DNA from: Rubrobacter taiwanensis
GTDB lineage: Bacteria > Actinomycetota > Rubrobacteria > Rubrobacterales > Rubrobacteraceae
Reading direction: 5' to 3'
DNA: 64,000 nt
Assembly: GCF_004337705.1 (NCBI RefSeq)
Contig: NZ_SKBU01000006.1
Coordinates: forward strand, 186,001-250,000
In this document: positions 1 to 8,157 of the stretch, in pieces
Layout of the letters: every line of letters starts with the position of its first letter
Position numbering within the stretch: position 1 is the first letter of the stretch
Made by a program: the position numbers and the translations under genes
Notes under the pieces: generated by a model
What the model was told of the DNA's origin: nothing
The model's database searches: none
What the model saw: only the letters and a program-made list of their open reading frames with translations

Positions 1-508
1 TGCCGGCCGCCAGCGCAGGGGCGAGACTCCGGCAGACCATGCTCAAGGGCGCGTTCCACGGCACGATGTGGGCGGTTACCCCGAGCGGTTCGCGAACCGT
101 GTAGTTCAAGTAGTCCGGCCCCAGCGGAATGGTCTCACCGTGAATCTTGTCGGCGGCGCCTGCGTAATAGTCGAAATAGCGGACGCAACCGGATATCTCG
201 CTTCGGGAGTGCTGGAGAGGCTTACCCGTGTCCAGCGTCTCCAGTTCGGCGAATTCATCCAACCTGGATTCAAGAACCCGCGCCACGCGGTAGAGGAGCC
301 GAGACCGATCTTCAGGAGTGAGGCGCCGCCAGGGGCCGTTGAAGGCTTCCCTGGCGGCGCCCACAGCGTCGCCGACATCTCCCGCTGTCCCTCGGGCTAC
401 GGTTGCGATCACCTCTTCCGTTGAGGGATCCACAACTCCGAAGGTCTGACCGCTACGGCTGGATGTCCACTCGCCTCCGATAAAGAGGCGGTCACGAATC
501 TCCGGCAT
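1..508 (-). CDS. Aldehyde dehydrogenase, N-terminal part (runs off the window)
   Basis: NAD(P)-dependent aldehyde dehydrogenase of the betaine-aldehyde dehydrogenase type. About 169 residues are present, starting MPEIRDRLFIGGEW from an ATG at 508. The usual N-terminal features are visible: DPSTEEVIATV, the AVGAAREAF stretch, DTGKP, and PLGVTAHIVPWNAP leading into the cofactor fold. The catalytic Cys and Glu lie beyond base 1. It begins 11 nt after the stop of the Rieske oxygenase gene, so it is probably co-transcribed as the last visible gene of the onium operon. It would oxidise an aldehyde produced by that pathway (betaine aldehyde or similar). The substrate is inferred from neighbours only. 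Confidence 0.88.
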   Translation of the reverse strand, partial: MPEIRDRLFIGGEWTSSRSGQTFGVVDPSTEEVIATVARGTAGDVGDAVGAAREAFNGPWRRLTPEDRSRLLYRVARVLESRLDEFAELETLDTGKPLQHSRSEISGCVRYFDYYAGAADKIHGETIPLGPDYLNYTVREPLGVTAHIVPWNAPLSMVCRSLAPALAAG

Positions 509-519
509 TTCTGGGTTTC

Positions 520-1830
520 TCAAGCCAGGTCCGTCTCACCCGATCGAAACATCTGCACCATACCCTCCTCATCTCCCGGCGGAACTTGATCTATCCCGAC
601 CATTTTGTCGACAATCATGTTTTGGTAGCGATGGAGGGTTTCTTCGAACTTGTAGCACATCCGGCCTCCCCGGTATGCCGGATTGGAGATCCCCTCCTGC
701 ACCCGCTCGACGATCTCAATGTCTTGGAGGTTGACAAGGTCCCAGAAGCGCATAAGTTGATTGAGTTTCTCTTCTGCGTCGGGGTCTTCCAAGGACTCTG
801 GATGAGAGAGGATAACAGTCTTTTCTAAAGTTTGATCCGGTCCCACAGGCTTTGCAACGATAACGAAAGCGTGATTCGGCAGCACGGAGATGGCGGTGTT
901 AGGGAACAGCAGAGCAAAGCGCGCGCTCACGGCATCTTCCTCACTCAGAGAACTGAGCGGAGGAAGCCCCTGCCACCCACCAGCCTCACTATTCTGTGAG
1001 ATCGGTGTTGTACAAAATCCAGAGTACATCCCCGGTCCTTGCCAGCGATAGTGGTCTTCCATACGAGAAACCTTCACAAGCTCAGGGTGTACCCATGGCA
1101 AGTGATAGTATTCCAAGAAGTTCTCCCCGACGAGCTTGTAGTTCGCGGCTACATGGTAGCCCTTCTCCCGCACAACCCGCCACTCATCCAGCCGGTGCCC
1201 GGAGAGACGCTCTGGCAAATCACCGAGTTGCTTGGCGAGGGGTTCAGCTTCGGTATCCAGGTTAACGAAGACCAGGAAGCCCCAGTTCTCCACCCTGACG
1301 GGCAAGAGTCCATAATCAGCTTTATCGAACGCTTTGACACCGCTCATGTCGAAAGCCACCTGAGCTTCCTTCGGAATATCCGAACCTTCGAAGAGGGGCG
1401 TGCCCAGACACCGACCTTCGAGATCATAAGTCCAGCTATGGTAAGGACATCTTATTCTGTTGTTGCGCACCATACGGACATCATCATCGAGCAGCTTGGC
1501 GGCTCGGTGGCGGCAGACGTTGTGGAAGGCCCTAAGTTTACCTTGCTTGTCTCTGGCAACGATGATCGAACGTCCGGCGACCTCAGCGACGATCACCTGC
1601 CCCGGCTTCTCTACCTGAGAGGCAAATCCGACCACGACCCAGCTCTTAGCGAACACCCTCTCCCGCTCAATCTCGAAGAACTCGTGAGAAGTGTAGGCGT
1701 CGGGGATGAGAGTCACCGCCAGGTCTACCGGAGCTCGGGTGTGCCTGTAGGTCTCCTCCTTGATGTAGGCTTCGGGCGGTATGGGCCGAGGATTGAGCCG
1801 TGCATAAGGATCGACGCGACTAATGGTCAT
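520..1830 (-). CDS. Rieske non-heme iron oxygenase, alpha subunit (choline monooxygenase / betaine demethylase type)
   Basis: A 436-residue oxygenase subunit. The Rieske [2Fe-2S] ligands are CRH at residues 106-108 and CPYH at 128-131. The mononuclear iron site is seen in ENFLEYYHLPWVH, with E240, H243 and H248, and a later Asp in LQDIEIVE. Relatives hydroxylate or demethylate quaternary amines (choline monooxygenase, carnitine oxygenase CntA, glycine betaine and stachydrine demethylases). The ATG at 1830 is chosen because GGAGGAGAT lies just upstream; an in-frame ATG at 1866 is less likely. No reductase partner gene is visible, so electrons must come from a gene beyond base 1 or elsewhere. 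Substrate unknown; the BCCT transporter in the operon argues for a betaine-like compound. Confidence 0.87.
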   Translation of the reverse strand: MTISRVDPYARLNPRPIPPEAYIKEETYRHTRAPVDLAVTLIPDAYTSHEFFEIERERVFAKSWVVVGFASQVEKPGQVIVAEVAGRSIIVARDKQGKLRAFHNVCRHRAAKLLDDDVRMVRNNRIRCPYHSWTYDLEGRCLGTPLFEGSDIPKEAQVAFDMSGVKAFDKADYGLLPVRVENWGFLVFVNLDTEAEPLAKQLGDLPERLSGHRLDEWRVVREKGYHVAANYKLVGENFLEYYHLPWVHPELVKVSRMEDHYRWQGPGMYSGFCTTPISQNSEAGGWQGLPPLSSLSEEDAVSARFALLFPNTAISVLPNHAFVIVAKPVGPDQTLEKTVILSHPESLEDPDAEEKLNQLMRFWDLVNLQDIEIVERVQEGISNPAYRGGRMCYKFEETLHRYQNMIVDKMVGIDQVPPGDEEGMVQMFRSGETDLA

Positions 1831-1884
1831 ATCTCCTCCCTTCCGAATCGCTTTGGACCTTTGCAATCGAGAACTCCAGTTCCA

Positions 1885-3147
1885 TCAGAGCAACCTTTCT
1901 TCATAAGGGTAGAGGGAAAGCATTACCGAACCCTCTGTGGTGATCCAAACCTCATCTTCCAGCTTCACCCCATCCTGCTCGCCCACTTTTCCTGCGTAGA
2001 ACTCCACGCTCACTACCATGTTCTCCTTGAACTCCCCATCTAGCTTTACGGCTCCGGGATCATCGGGATACGGGAAAAACGGCGACTCATCGTCCATGCC
2101 TACGCCGTGCAACACGAACGAGTAGCGTTGCCCCCTGTAGGCATCCGGGTATTTGGGAAGGGTCTCAGCAAGCTCGGCGTAGCTCAGTCCGGGCTGCAGC
2201 CGTCCGGCAAGCTCATGGATGAACTCATGAGCTACCCTATAGGCCTCCTTCTGCACCGACGTCGGATTCTCCCCGCACAGGAACGTGCGTGAGATGTCGC
2301 AGACGTAGCCTTCGGGCCCTGTCATATCGGTGTCAAAAGCCACAAGGTCTCCGGGACGTACCAGCTTGCTGCCTGCCTCGTGGAACCATGGGTTAGTCTT
2401 GTGCCCCGTGGAGAGAAGCCGCGAGAAGCAGTGCTCGCCACCCAAGGAGAGCATCTTGTGATAGAAGACACCCAGTAGTTCGTGCTCGCTCACTCCGGGA
2501 CGGATAGACTGCTCTAGATCGTACAACGCAGCCTCGCAGACAGCGGCAGATTGCTTTAGAAGCTCGATTTCATCCGCGGTCTTGATGATGCGTGCTGCTT
2601 GTAACGGGTCATCAGCATCTGCAAGCCGAAGCCCTAACTCCCTGAGTGCTGAGAAGCCATGGTAATCGAGGCAGTCTACGCCGAGCTTGGCATCAACTAC
2701 ACCCCACTGCCGAAGAACGTCTTTGATCTCTGCTGCCCACTCACCCGAGCGCTCTGCAGCCATCTCCTCGGCGAAGCGTGCCTGCCAATAATGAGCACTT
2801 CTCACATCAGAAAAGAACTCCTCAGCGCGAAACTTCGCCCGAGCGTACTCGAAGACAACCGGACTTCCCTCGGCAGGTGCCAGTACGTAGTGGGCGAGGT
2901 TAGTAGCCGACCACAGCGGCATCACGCTAATGCCGGTTACGTAGCGGATGTTTATAGGATCTGTCAGGAGAAGGGCTCCTACATCTCGAGCTCGCATCTC
3001 CACCTGCACCTTGCGAAGCCGGTCACCGCGGAGCCGTTCGAGGTCCACCCCCCGCTCCAGTAAGGTGTTCGTCTGGCCCAGAGTTCGACGATCTTTCGGG
3101 ATCGTAGTCCGTCTTGCCCCTGTTTCTATCCGCAGGGAATCTGTCAA
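1885..3147 (-). CDS. M24-fold metalloenzyme resembling DMSP lyase DddP
   Basis: A 420-residue protein with the pita-bread fold of M24 peptidases. Metal-ligand candidates are D272, D284, H347, E382 and E397, all intact, so it is not a creatinase, which lacks metal. Three features match what I remember of DMSP lyase DddP rather than prolidases: FDTD (second Asp D274), TNPWF around 251-255, and HGVGMDDESP, where D353 is six residues after the His, the position of the proposed DddP base. DPINIRY near 63-69 also resembles DddP. DddP cleaves dimethylsulfoniopropionate to acrylate and dimethylsulfide. Here it sits with amine genes, so the leaving group might instead be a trimethylamine-type group (inference). 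The TTG start at 3147 follows GGAGG by 8 nt. Ectoine hydrolase or Xaa-Pro dipeptidase activity is the alternative. Confidence 0.75.
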   Translation of the reverse strand: MTDSLRIETGARRTTIPKDRRTLGQTNTLLERGVDLERLRGDRLRKVQVEMRARDVGALLLTDPINIRYVTGISVMPLWSATNLAHYVLAPAEGSPVVFEYARAKFRAEEFFSDVRSAHYWQARFAEEMAAERSGEWAAEIKDVLRQWGVVDAKLGVDCLDYHGFSALRELGLRLADADDPLQAARIIKTADEIELLKQSAAVCEAALYDLEQSIRPGVSEHELLGVFYHKMLSLGGEHCFSRLLSTGHKTNPWFHEAGSKLVRPGDLVAFDTDMTGPEGYVCDISRTFLCGENPTSVQKEAYRVAHEFIHELAGRLQPGLSYAELAETLPKYPDAYRGQRYSFVLHGVGMDDESPFFPYPDDPGAVKLDGEFKENMVVSVEFYAGKVGEQDGVKLEDEVWITTEGSVMLSLYPYEERLL

Positions 3148-3199
3148 GGATCTGTCCTCCTATCACGTTCGTCCAGTGTTAGCAGAGAAGCGCGCATCA

Positions 3200-4384
3200 T
3201 CAGGCGTGAAACGTCTTCTCAAATGTGCGATCGGTGATGGCCCGGCGTGTGAGCTTGAAAGGCTCGATAGGACAAGTAGAGAAGCCGTCCAGCGCGAGTT
3301 CCGACAAGATCCGACCAATAAGGCTAGCAAATTTATAGGCGTGCCCGGCTCCGATGGCCACTGAAATCTGAGGATGTTCCGGTAGCGTATCTATGACGAA
3401 GTTCTGGTCCGGTGGAATCGTGTACGGGCACGTCTTGGTGTAGAGCTCTGGTCCCAAGAATCCGGGTATATGTCGGCTCAGGAAGTTGCGGTACCGTTCC
3501 TTGCGGACTGGGTCAGGCTCAAAAGTTCTGGTCTCCGGTGTTACCTCGTGTCCTCCCATGTGTTGCCCCAGCTTGGTTGCCACCTCACCGTAGACGGGGA
3601 ACCCATAGAAGTTGTGAGCTCCATGCCACATGAAGACGGGAAAGCGATCCGGCGCAAACTCACGTAGATTTGGTGTGGAATAGTAGGTTATCTGCTCTTG
3701 GGTTATAGTCAGTGGTATCTGTATATCGATCTCCTTGAGTACCTGGTTTGTCCACATGTCGCATGTGACGATAACGTGGTCGGCGAGGAAGGTGTCATGG
3801 TCTGTGATGACCTCAACTCCCCCTCCACTCGGACGTATAGCTTTGACTGGTGTCTCCTCCAGAATATCCGCCCCCCGTGCCCGTGCTAGGGCCACATGGG
3901 TAGCGTTAGCGCGGCGGGCATCTACAATTCCGGTATCTTTTTGGTAAATGGCTCGTTCAGTACCCTTCAAGCGGAACTGTGGCCAACGCCTCATCAGCTC
4001 ATCTGGCTCTAACACCTCATAGTCGAAGCCCTGCTCCTTGAAAGTCGCCACATACCCGTCAACGTTCCGAGTCCCGACTCTGGCCGGATCCCGCTCGTCC
4101 GCAGCTTCTATAACTAGGCCGCCGGTCTTGATCACAAGGCGCTGTCCCGATTCTTCCTCTACCTCGCGCCAGGTTTCGTAGGCCTGTGGGGCGAGGACGG
4201 CGTACTCAGACTGGTGCTGAGCCAGCCGGATGATGCGGGAGTGATCCTGGGAAGCACCGCGTTCGTGACCGAGCTTGAACTGCTCGATGCCAAGCACCGA
4301 GGATCGCATTCTACGAGAGAGCCAGTAGAGTGTGGCGGACCCAAGACCACCGCATCCAACAACGATTGCTCCATAGCAGTTCAT
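3200..4384 (-). CDS. Monomeric sarcosine oxidase / N-methyl amino acid oxidase family flavoenzyme
   Basis: A 394-residue MSOX-family protein that probably oxidises an N-methyl or secondary amine with O2, giving H2O2 and formaldehyde or an aldehyde. The N-terminal dinucleotide motif is VVGCGGLGS (residues 8-16). Cys319 in KTCPYT is at the position of the covalent 8-S-cysteinyl-FAD attachment, and GAGHAYKF near 345-352 is the conserved C-terminal FAD contact. The ATG at 4384 (or 4387) is preferred over 4456 because AGGAG lies directly upstream and the protein then begins just before the FAD motif, as in the family. It lies between the BCCT and DddP-like genes in the same operon. Sarcosine, dimethylglycine or N-methylproline are all possible substrates. 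Confidence 0.85.
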   Translation of the reverse strand: MNCYGAIVVGCGGLGSATLYWLSRRMRSSVLGIEQFKLGHERGASQDHSRIIRLAQHQSEYAVLAPQAYETWREVEEESGQRLVIKTGGLVIEAADERDPARVGTRNVDGYVATFKEQGFDYEVLEPDELMRRWPQFRLKGTERAIYQKDTGIVDARRANATHVALARARGADILEETPVKAIRPSGGGVEVITDHDTFLADHVIVTCDMWTNQVLKEIDIQIPLTITQEQITYYSTPNLREFAPDRFPVFMWHGAHNFYGFPVYGEVATKLGQHMGGHEVTPETRTFEPDPVRKERYRNFLSRHIPGFLGPELYTKTCPYTIPPDQNFVIDTLPEHPQISVAIGAGHAYKFASLIGRILSELALDGFSTCPIEPFKLTRRAITDRTFEKTFHA

Positions 4385-4488
4385 CATGCTCCTTCTATTC
4401 TGTCCTGATGTGTTCCTGCGTTCCGCGTTGGCCGCGCCATCATAGGTCGCAGGCACAGATATAATGGATTCAGCGCCCCGGCATCGCT

Positions 4489-6066
4489 TTATCGGGATGC
4501 TCCATGCCCCTCCGTTACGCTACCCCCATCCTGGGTCGTAGCCGGAACGGCAGGTCGCTCCGGCAGGACTTCTGCCAAAACTGCCTTATACAGAGAGGCG
4601 GCTAAGCCAATCAGAAGGATCGTGAACGGCACCCCCGTTATTATGGCTACCTGCTGCACGGCCTCAAGTCCGCCAGCCAGAAGGAGAACCACTGCGAAAG
4701 AGGCTATAAAGCTTCCCCAGATGACCTTGACCATCGCCGGAGGATTCTGGTGTCCGTTACTCGACAACATCCCGAGAACGAAAGATGCCGAGTCTGCCGA
4801 GGTTATAAAGAACGTAGCGATCAGGATCATGGCCAAAACAGAGACAATAGTCCCCAGAGGAAACTCATTCAGAGTAACGAAAAGGGCCGTGGAGATGTTC
4901 TCCGACACGGCGGCTGTGATGTTTCCTCCACCGAAGAGATCCAGGTTCAACGCCGAGCCTCCCAAAACGGAGAACCATAGAAAGCTTAACAGGCTCGGCA
5001 CGACCAGCACTCCTATGACGAACTCCCGGATCGTCCGCCCTTTGGAGACCCGAGCGACAAAAGTACCAACCCACATCGACCATGTCATCCACCACGCCCA
5101 GTAGAAGAGAGTCCAGCCCTGCAGCCAGGCATCCTCCTGCACGAAAGCCCCTGAAGTGAAGCTCATCGTCACGAAATTCTGTATGTAATTGCCCAACGTT
5201 GCCGTAAAGACATCCAGCATGAAGATCGTGGGGCCCACGATGAGCAGGAAGAGCATGATCCCCATGAAAAGAGTCATGTTGATATGGCTGAGATACCGAA
5301 TACCGCGATGCAGCCCCGATACCGCCGAAGCTACGAACACCGCCGTCACCCCGGCAATGATCAGGATCTGCACGGAGGTGCCCTCCGGAACACCGAACAA
5401 ATAATTTGTCCCGGTATTGATCTGCAGAGCCCCTATCCCGAACGATGTCGCAACGCCAAGGGTAGTGACGAAGATGGCTAGGACGTCTATGGCTTTTCCT
5501 ATCGGCCCGTCGACCCTATCTCCCAGCAGCGGATAGAACGCCGTACTGATTAAACCCTTCTTGCCCCGGCGAAAGGTGAAGTAGGCGATAGCAAGGGCGA
5601 CCACTCCGTATATCGCCCAGGGATGCAGCCCCCAATGGAAGAAAGTGTATTGCATGGCCATCCTACCAGCCTCCATCGAGCCCGGCTCGGCCATGCCGAG
5701 TGGCGGAGCGGAGAGATGAGACATGGGCTCGCCGACACCATAAAAAACAAGACCGATCCCCATCCCCGCGCTGAACAGCATGGCAAGCCATGCCGCAGTG
5801 CTAAACTCCGGTCGGTCGCCGTCCTTTCCCAGCCTTATCCTCCCGAAACGGCTGATGGCCAGAAAGAGCATGAAAACGATAAACAGCGTAGTAGCTATCA
5901 GGTATACCCACCCAAAGGTCTCAGTCACGAACGATAACGCTGCCGCGTTGAACGCGGCCAGACTATCCGTAAAAAACACACCCCACACGACAAATAAGGT
6001 GGCGAGCATTACCGAAGCATAGAATACTGCCCCGACCCGGACCCTAGCCTCTCGCTGCATCTTCAT
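4489..6066 (-). CDS. BCCT-family betaine/carnitine/choline transporter
   Basis: About 525 residues with roughly twelve hydrophobic segments. The BCCT signature is clear in FYWAWWMTWSMWVG, the Trp-rich segment that forms the onium-binding site, followed by ARVSKGRTIREF. The family moves glycine betaine, carnitine, choline, ectoine or DMSP with Na+ or H+ across the cytoplasmic membrane. It is the first gene of the minus-strand onium operon, with a 104-nt gap to the flavoenzyme, and is divergent from the LysR gene. There is no long C-terminal osmosensing tail (the protein ends shortly after the last membrane segment), which fits nutrient uptake rather than osmoprotection. The ATG at 6066 is chosen; the in-frame TTG at 6069 is equally close to the purine-rich upstream stretch. 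Confidence 0.9.
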   Translation of the reverse strand: MKMQREARVRVGAVFYASVMLATLFVVWGVFFTDSLAAFNAAALSFVTETFGWVYLIATTLFIVFMLFLAISRFGRIRLGKDGDRPEFSTAAWLAMLFSAGMGIGLVFYGVGEPMSHLSAPPLGMAEPGSMEAGRMAMQYTFFHWGLHPWAIYGVVALAIAYFTFRRGKKGLISTAFYPLLGDRVDGPIGKAIDVLAIFVTTLGVATSFGIGALQINTGTNYLFGVPEGTSVQILIIAGVTAVFVASAVSGLHRGIRYLSHINMTLFMGIMLFLLIVGPTIFMLDVFTATLGNYIQNFVTMSFTSGAFVQEDAWLQGWTLFYWAWWMTWSMWVGTFVARVSKGRTIREFVIGVLVVPSLLSFLWFSVLGGSALNLDLFGGGNITAAVSENISTALFVTLNEFPLGTIVSVLAMILIATFFITSADSASFVLGMLSSNGHQNPPAMVKVIWGSFIASFAVVLLLAGGLEAVQQVAIITGVPFTILLIGLAASLYKAVLAEVLPERPAVPATTQDGGSVTEGHGASR

Positions 6067-6193
6067 CAAACCCTTTCCCCTTCATTACGTGAAGGCCCTG
6101 AGTTTTCTCTCTCACCACAGACGACTCTAGCACCGGCAATTTTTCTGGTCCAATATATTTTTAAGCCTGTTATTGATATAATTTATAAATGAA
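6067..6193. promoter_or_regulatory. Divergent control region between BCCT operon and LysR gene
   Basis: A 127-bp gap whose right half is very AT-rich. TATAAT at 6177-6182 is a good -10 for the LysR gene and puts transcription start about five bases before its ATG, so that mRNA may be nearly leaderless. TTAT and ATAA half-sites in 6169-6188 are of the kind LysR regulators bind. No convincing promoter for the BCCT side was found by eye. Confidence 0.5.
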
Positions 6194-7129
6194 ATGGAAC
6201 TGCGCCAACTACGATACTTTGTCGCTGTCGCCGAAGAGCAGAACTTTGGCCGCGCCGCTAAGAGGCTGCATATGAGCCAGCCTCCTTTGAGCATGCAGAT
6301 CAGGAGCCTGGAAGAGGAGCTTGGAACTAAGCTCTTGGAACGCAGCACCCGGCGGGTTGTCCTGACCGACGCAGGGCGTGCTTTTCTGGAGCGGGCGAGA
6401 GCGATACTGGGTGCTGTGGAGGAAGCTCGGGAGGTGGCGAGGAGTGCAGAGCAAGGGTTGCGGGGACGACTCGAGGTGGGATTCATAAGCTCTGCTACAT
6501 TGACCTTACTTCCTCCTTCTATACGGCTCTTCCGCAAGCGATTTGGTAGCGTCGAGTTAGATCTCAGGGAGTTAACCAGCGCTCAGCAAATAGATGCCCT
6601 TTATGCAGGTGAAATAAGGACAGGACTGGTACGGCTACCGCTGCGGGCACCTGGCATCCGCCTCGAACCCATCTTCGAAGAGCGATTGGTTGTTGCTCTG
6701 CCCTCAGGACACGAACTAGAAACGTTCGAGCGCGTGCCGCTGGAAGAGATCGCCGATCTGCCTTTGATCTTCTTTACGCGCCAGCTAATCCCTGGTTTTT
6801 ATGCTCAGATCGTCGAGCTATTCCAACGGATCGGCACCTTTCCAAAGGTTGCCCAGCACGCAGTTCACCTTCAAACTATCGTGGGCTTGGTAGCGAGCGG
6901 AATTGGCATTGCAATCCTGCCCGCCTCTGTTAAACGACTCAGTCGAGAAGGCGTCATCTATCGACCCTTAGACGCACCCGATGCCACGAGCTGGATGGGG
7001 TTGGCTTGGGTGGAAGGAGATGAATCGAAGTTGCTGCAGAACTTCGTCCATACGGTACGTGAAGTGGCAGACAATGAGATGCCATCCGCTGCTACAACCT
7101 GGGAAACCGGAACGAGGGATCACGGATGA
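6194..7129 (+). CDS. LysR-family transcriptional regulator
   Basis: A 311-residue LysR-type regulator. The N-terminal winged helix-turn-helix is plain: MELRQLRYFVAVAEE, NFGRAAKRLHMSQPPLSMQ as the recognition region, then TKLLERSTRRVVLT. A periplasmic-binding-protein-like effector domain occupies the rest. It is divergent from the BCCT-led operon across 127 bp, the classical arrangement for a LysR activator of the neighbouring catabolic operon, with the transported compound or a product as co-inducer (inference). Codon use is visibly less GC-rich than in the genes after 7.2 kb. It converges with the GH130 gene at 7196. Confidence 0.9.
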   Translation: MELRQLRYFVAVAEEQNFGRAAKRLHMSQPPLSMQIRSLEEELGTKLLERSTRRVVLTDAGRAFLERARAILGAVEEAREVARSAEQGLRGRLEVGFISSATLTLLPPSIRLFRKRFGSVELDLRELTSAQQIDALYAGEIRTGLVRLPLRAPGIRLEPIFEERLVVALPSGHELETFERVPLEEIADLPLIFFTRQLIPGFYAQIVELFQRIGTFPKVAQHAVHLQTIVGLVASGIGIAILPASVKRLSREGVIYRPLDAPDATSWMGLAWVEGDESKLLQNFVHTVREVADNEMPSAATTWETGTRDHG

Positions 7130-7195
7130 GAGTTTTTATATTCCCGAGATCCCTCAGCTCTCGATACCATAGGCGAGGCGCGAGATAGTAGAGTA

Positions 7196-8143
7196 CTACC
7201 TACCACCATCGCTCGTCCGGCCCTTAAGCCGGCAGGTGGCAACCCCTATCCTGGAATCGGCCATCCCGTAGTAGAGGTAGAGTGCTTCGCAATACTCGAC
7301 GAGTCCCTCGACGAACACCACGTCATCTACCTGACCTGAGATCTCATCCGGAGTCTCCGGCTCGAAGAATGGCTCCCGTGTGCGGCGCAGAACGCGTGTA
7401 GGATCTTCCCGGTCAAGGAGGACCTGGCCTGCAGAGTAGCGAAGACCTCCTCCCATTCTGCGGGCAGCGTTGTAGATGAGCAGGATACCATCCCCGGTCA
7501 GGAGTGGCCGTGGGCCGGGCTCGACGAGCACGCTGTCGAAGGCTGTGGGATCCGGTGAGGGCGAGAGTACCGGCTCGGCTACTGGAGTCCAGGAGATCAG
7601 GTCTCCAGAGTACGCAACCCAGATAGAGGTATCGCCAAAGTACATCACGTACCGGCCGCCTACGGGTTCCTCTAAGATCGCGCCGGATTTGGACCATATC
7701 TTGCCTGCTCCTCCCGTCCACTCGGGGAAGAGGACGCCATGTTTCTCCCACTCCAGAAGGTCGGTGGACGTCGCAAGACAGAGCCGGGCACTCTCACCGT
7801 CGAAGGCCGTGTAGGTCATGTAGTAAGTGTCTCCGATCCGCGAGACCCGAGGATCCTCGCATCCGCCGGGCAGCTCGTATGGTTCGGTGGGAGAGAGGAT
7901 CGGTTCAGGATGGCGCTCGAAGTCGATGCCGTCGTGGCTGACTGCCAACCCGATGCGGGAGGTTCCGTGCCACTCGCCCTCTCCCGCACGGTCTTCTGCC
8001 CGGTAGATCAGGTGCACCCTCCCCTCCCGAACCACTGCCGTCGGGTTGAAGAGATCCTTCGCCTCCCATCCCTCCCCCTGCGAGGCGAGTATCGGGTTTT
8101 TGTCGTACTTCTCGAAAGGTCCCAGCGGATATTTCAGCTCCAT
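7196..8143 (-). CDS. GH130-family glycoside phosphorylase or hydrolase (mannoside-type)
   Basis: A 315-residue five-bladed beta-propeller enzyme of family GH130. Landmarks: FNPTAVV near residue 33, the family hallmark GGCEDPRVS in the middle, and LYYGMADSRIGVA at the C terminus. Characterised members phosphorolyse or hydrolyse beta-mannosides (mannosyl-glucose, mannosyl-GlcNAc, beta-1,2- and beta-1,4-manno-oligosaccharides). No signal peptide, so it acts on imported oligosaccharides. It begins 14 nt after the ROK regulator stop and is probably co-transcribed with it. Start at ATG 8143, with GGGAGTAGGT upstream. A second, only moderately similar GH130 protein is encoded at 14722. Exact linkage specificity cannot be read from sequence. 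Confidence 0.85.
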   Translation of the reverse strand: MELKYPLGPFEKYDKNPILASQGEGWEAKDLFNPTAVVREGRVHLIYRAEDRAGEGEWHGTSRIGLAVSHDGIDFERHPEPILSPTEPYELPGGCEDPRVSRIGDTYYMTYTAFDGESARLCLATSTDLLEWEKHGVLFPEWTGGAGKIWSKSGAILEEPVGGRYVMYFGDTSIWVAYSGDLISWTPVAEPVLSPSPDPTAFDSVLVEPGPRPLLTGDGILLIYNAARRMGGGLRYSAGQVLLDREDPTRVLRRTREPFFEPETPDEISGQVDDVVFVEGLVEYCEALYLYYGMADSRIGVATCRLKGRTSDGGR

Positions 8144-8157
8144 CAATACCTACTCCC

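Noticed and set aside
1885-3147. Creatinase, because a sarcosine-oxidase-like gene is adjacent
   Set aside because: Creatinase has lost metal ligands; here all five are present and the DddP-type signature fits better.
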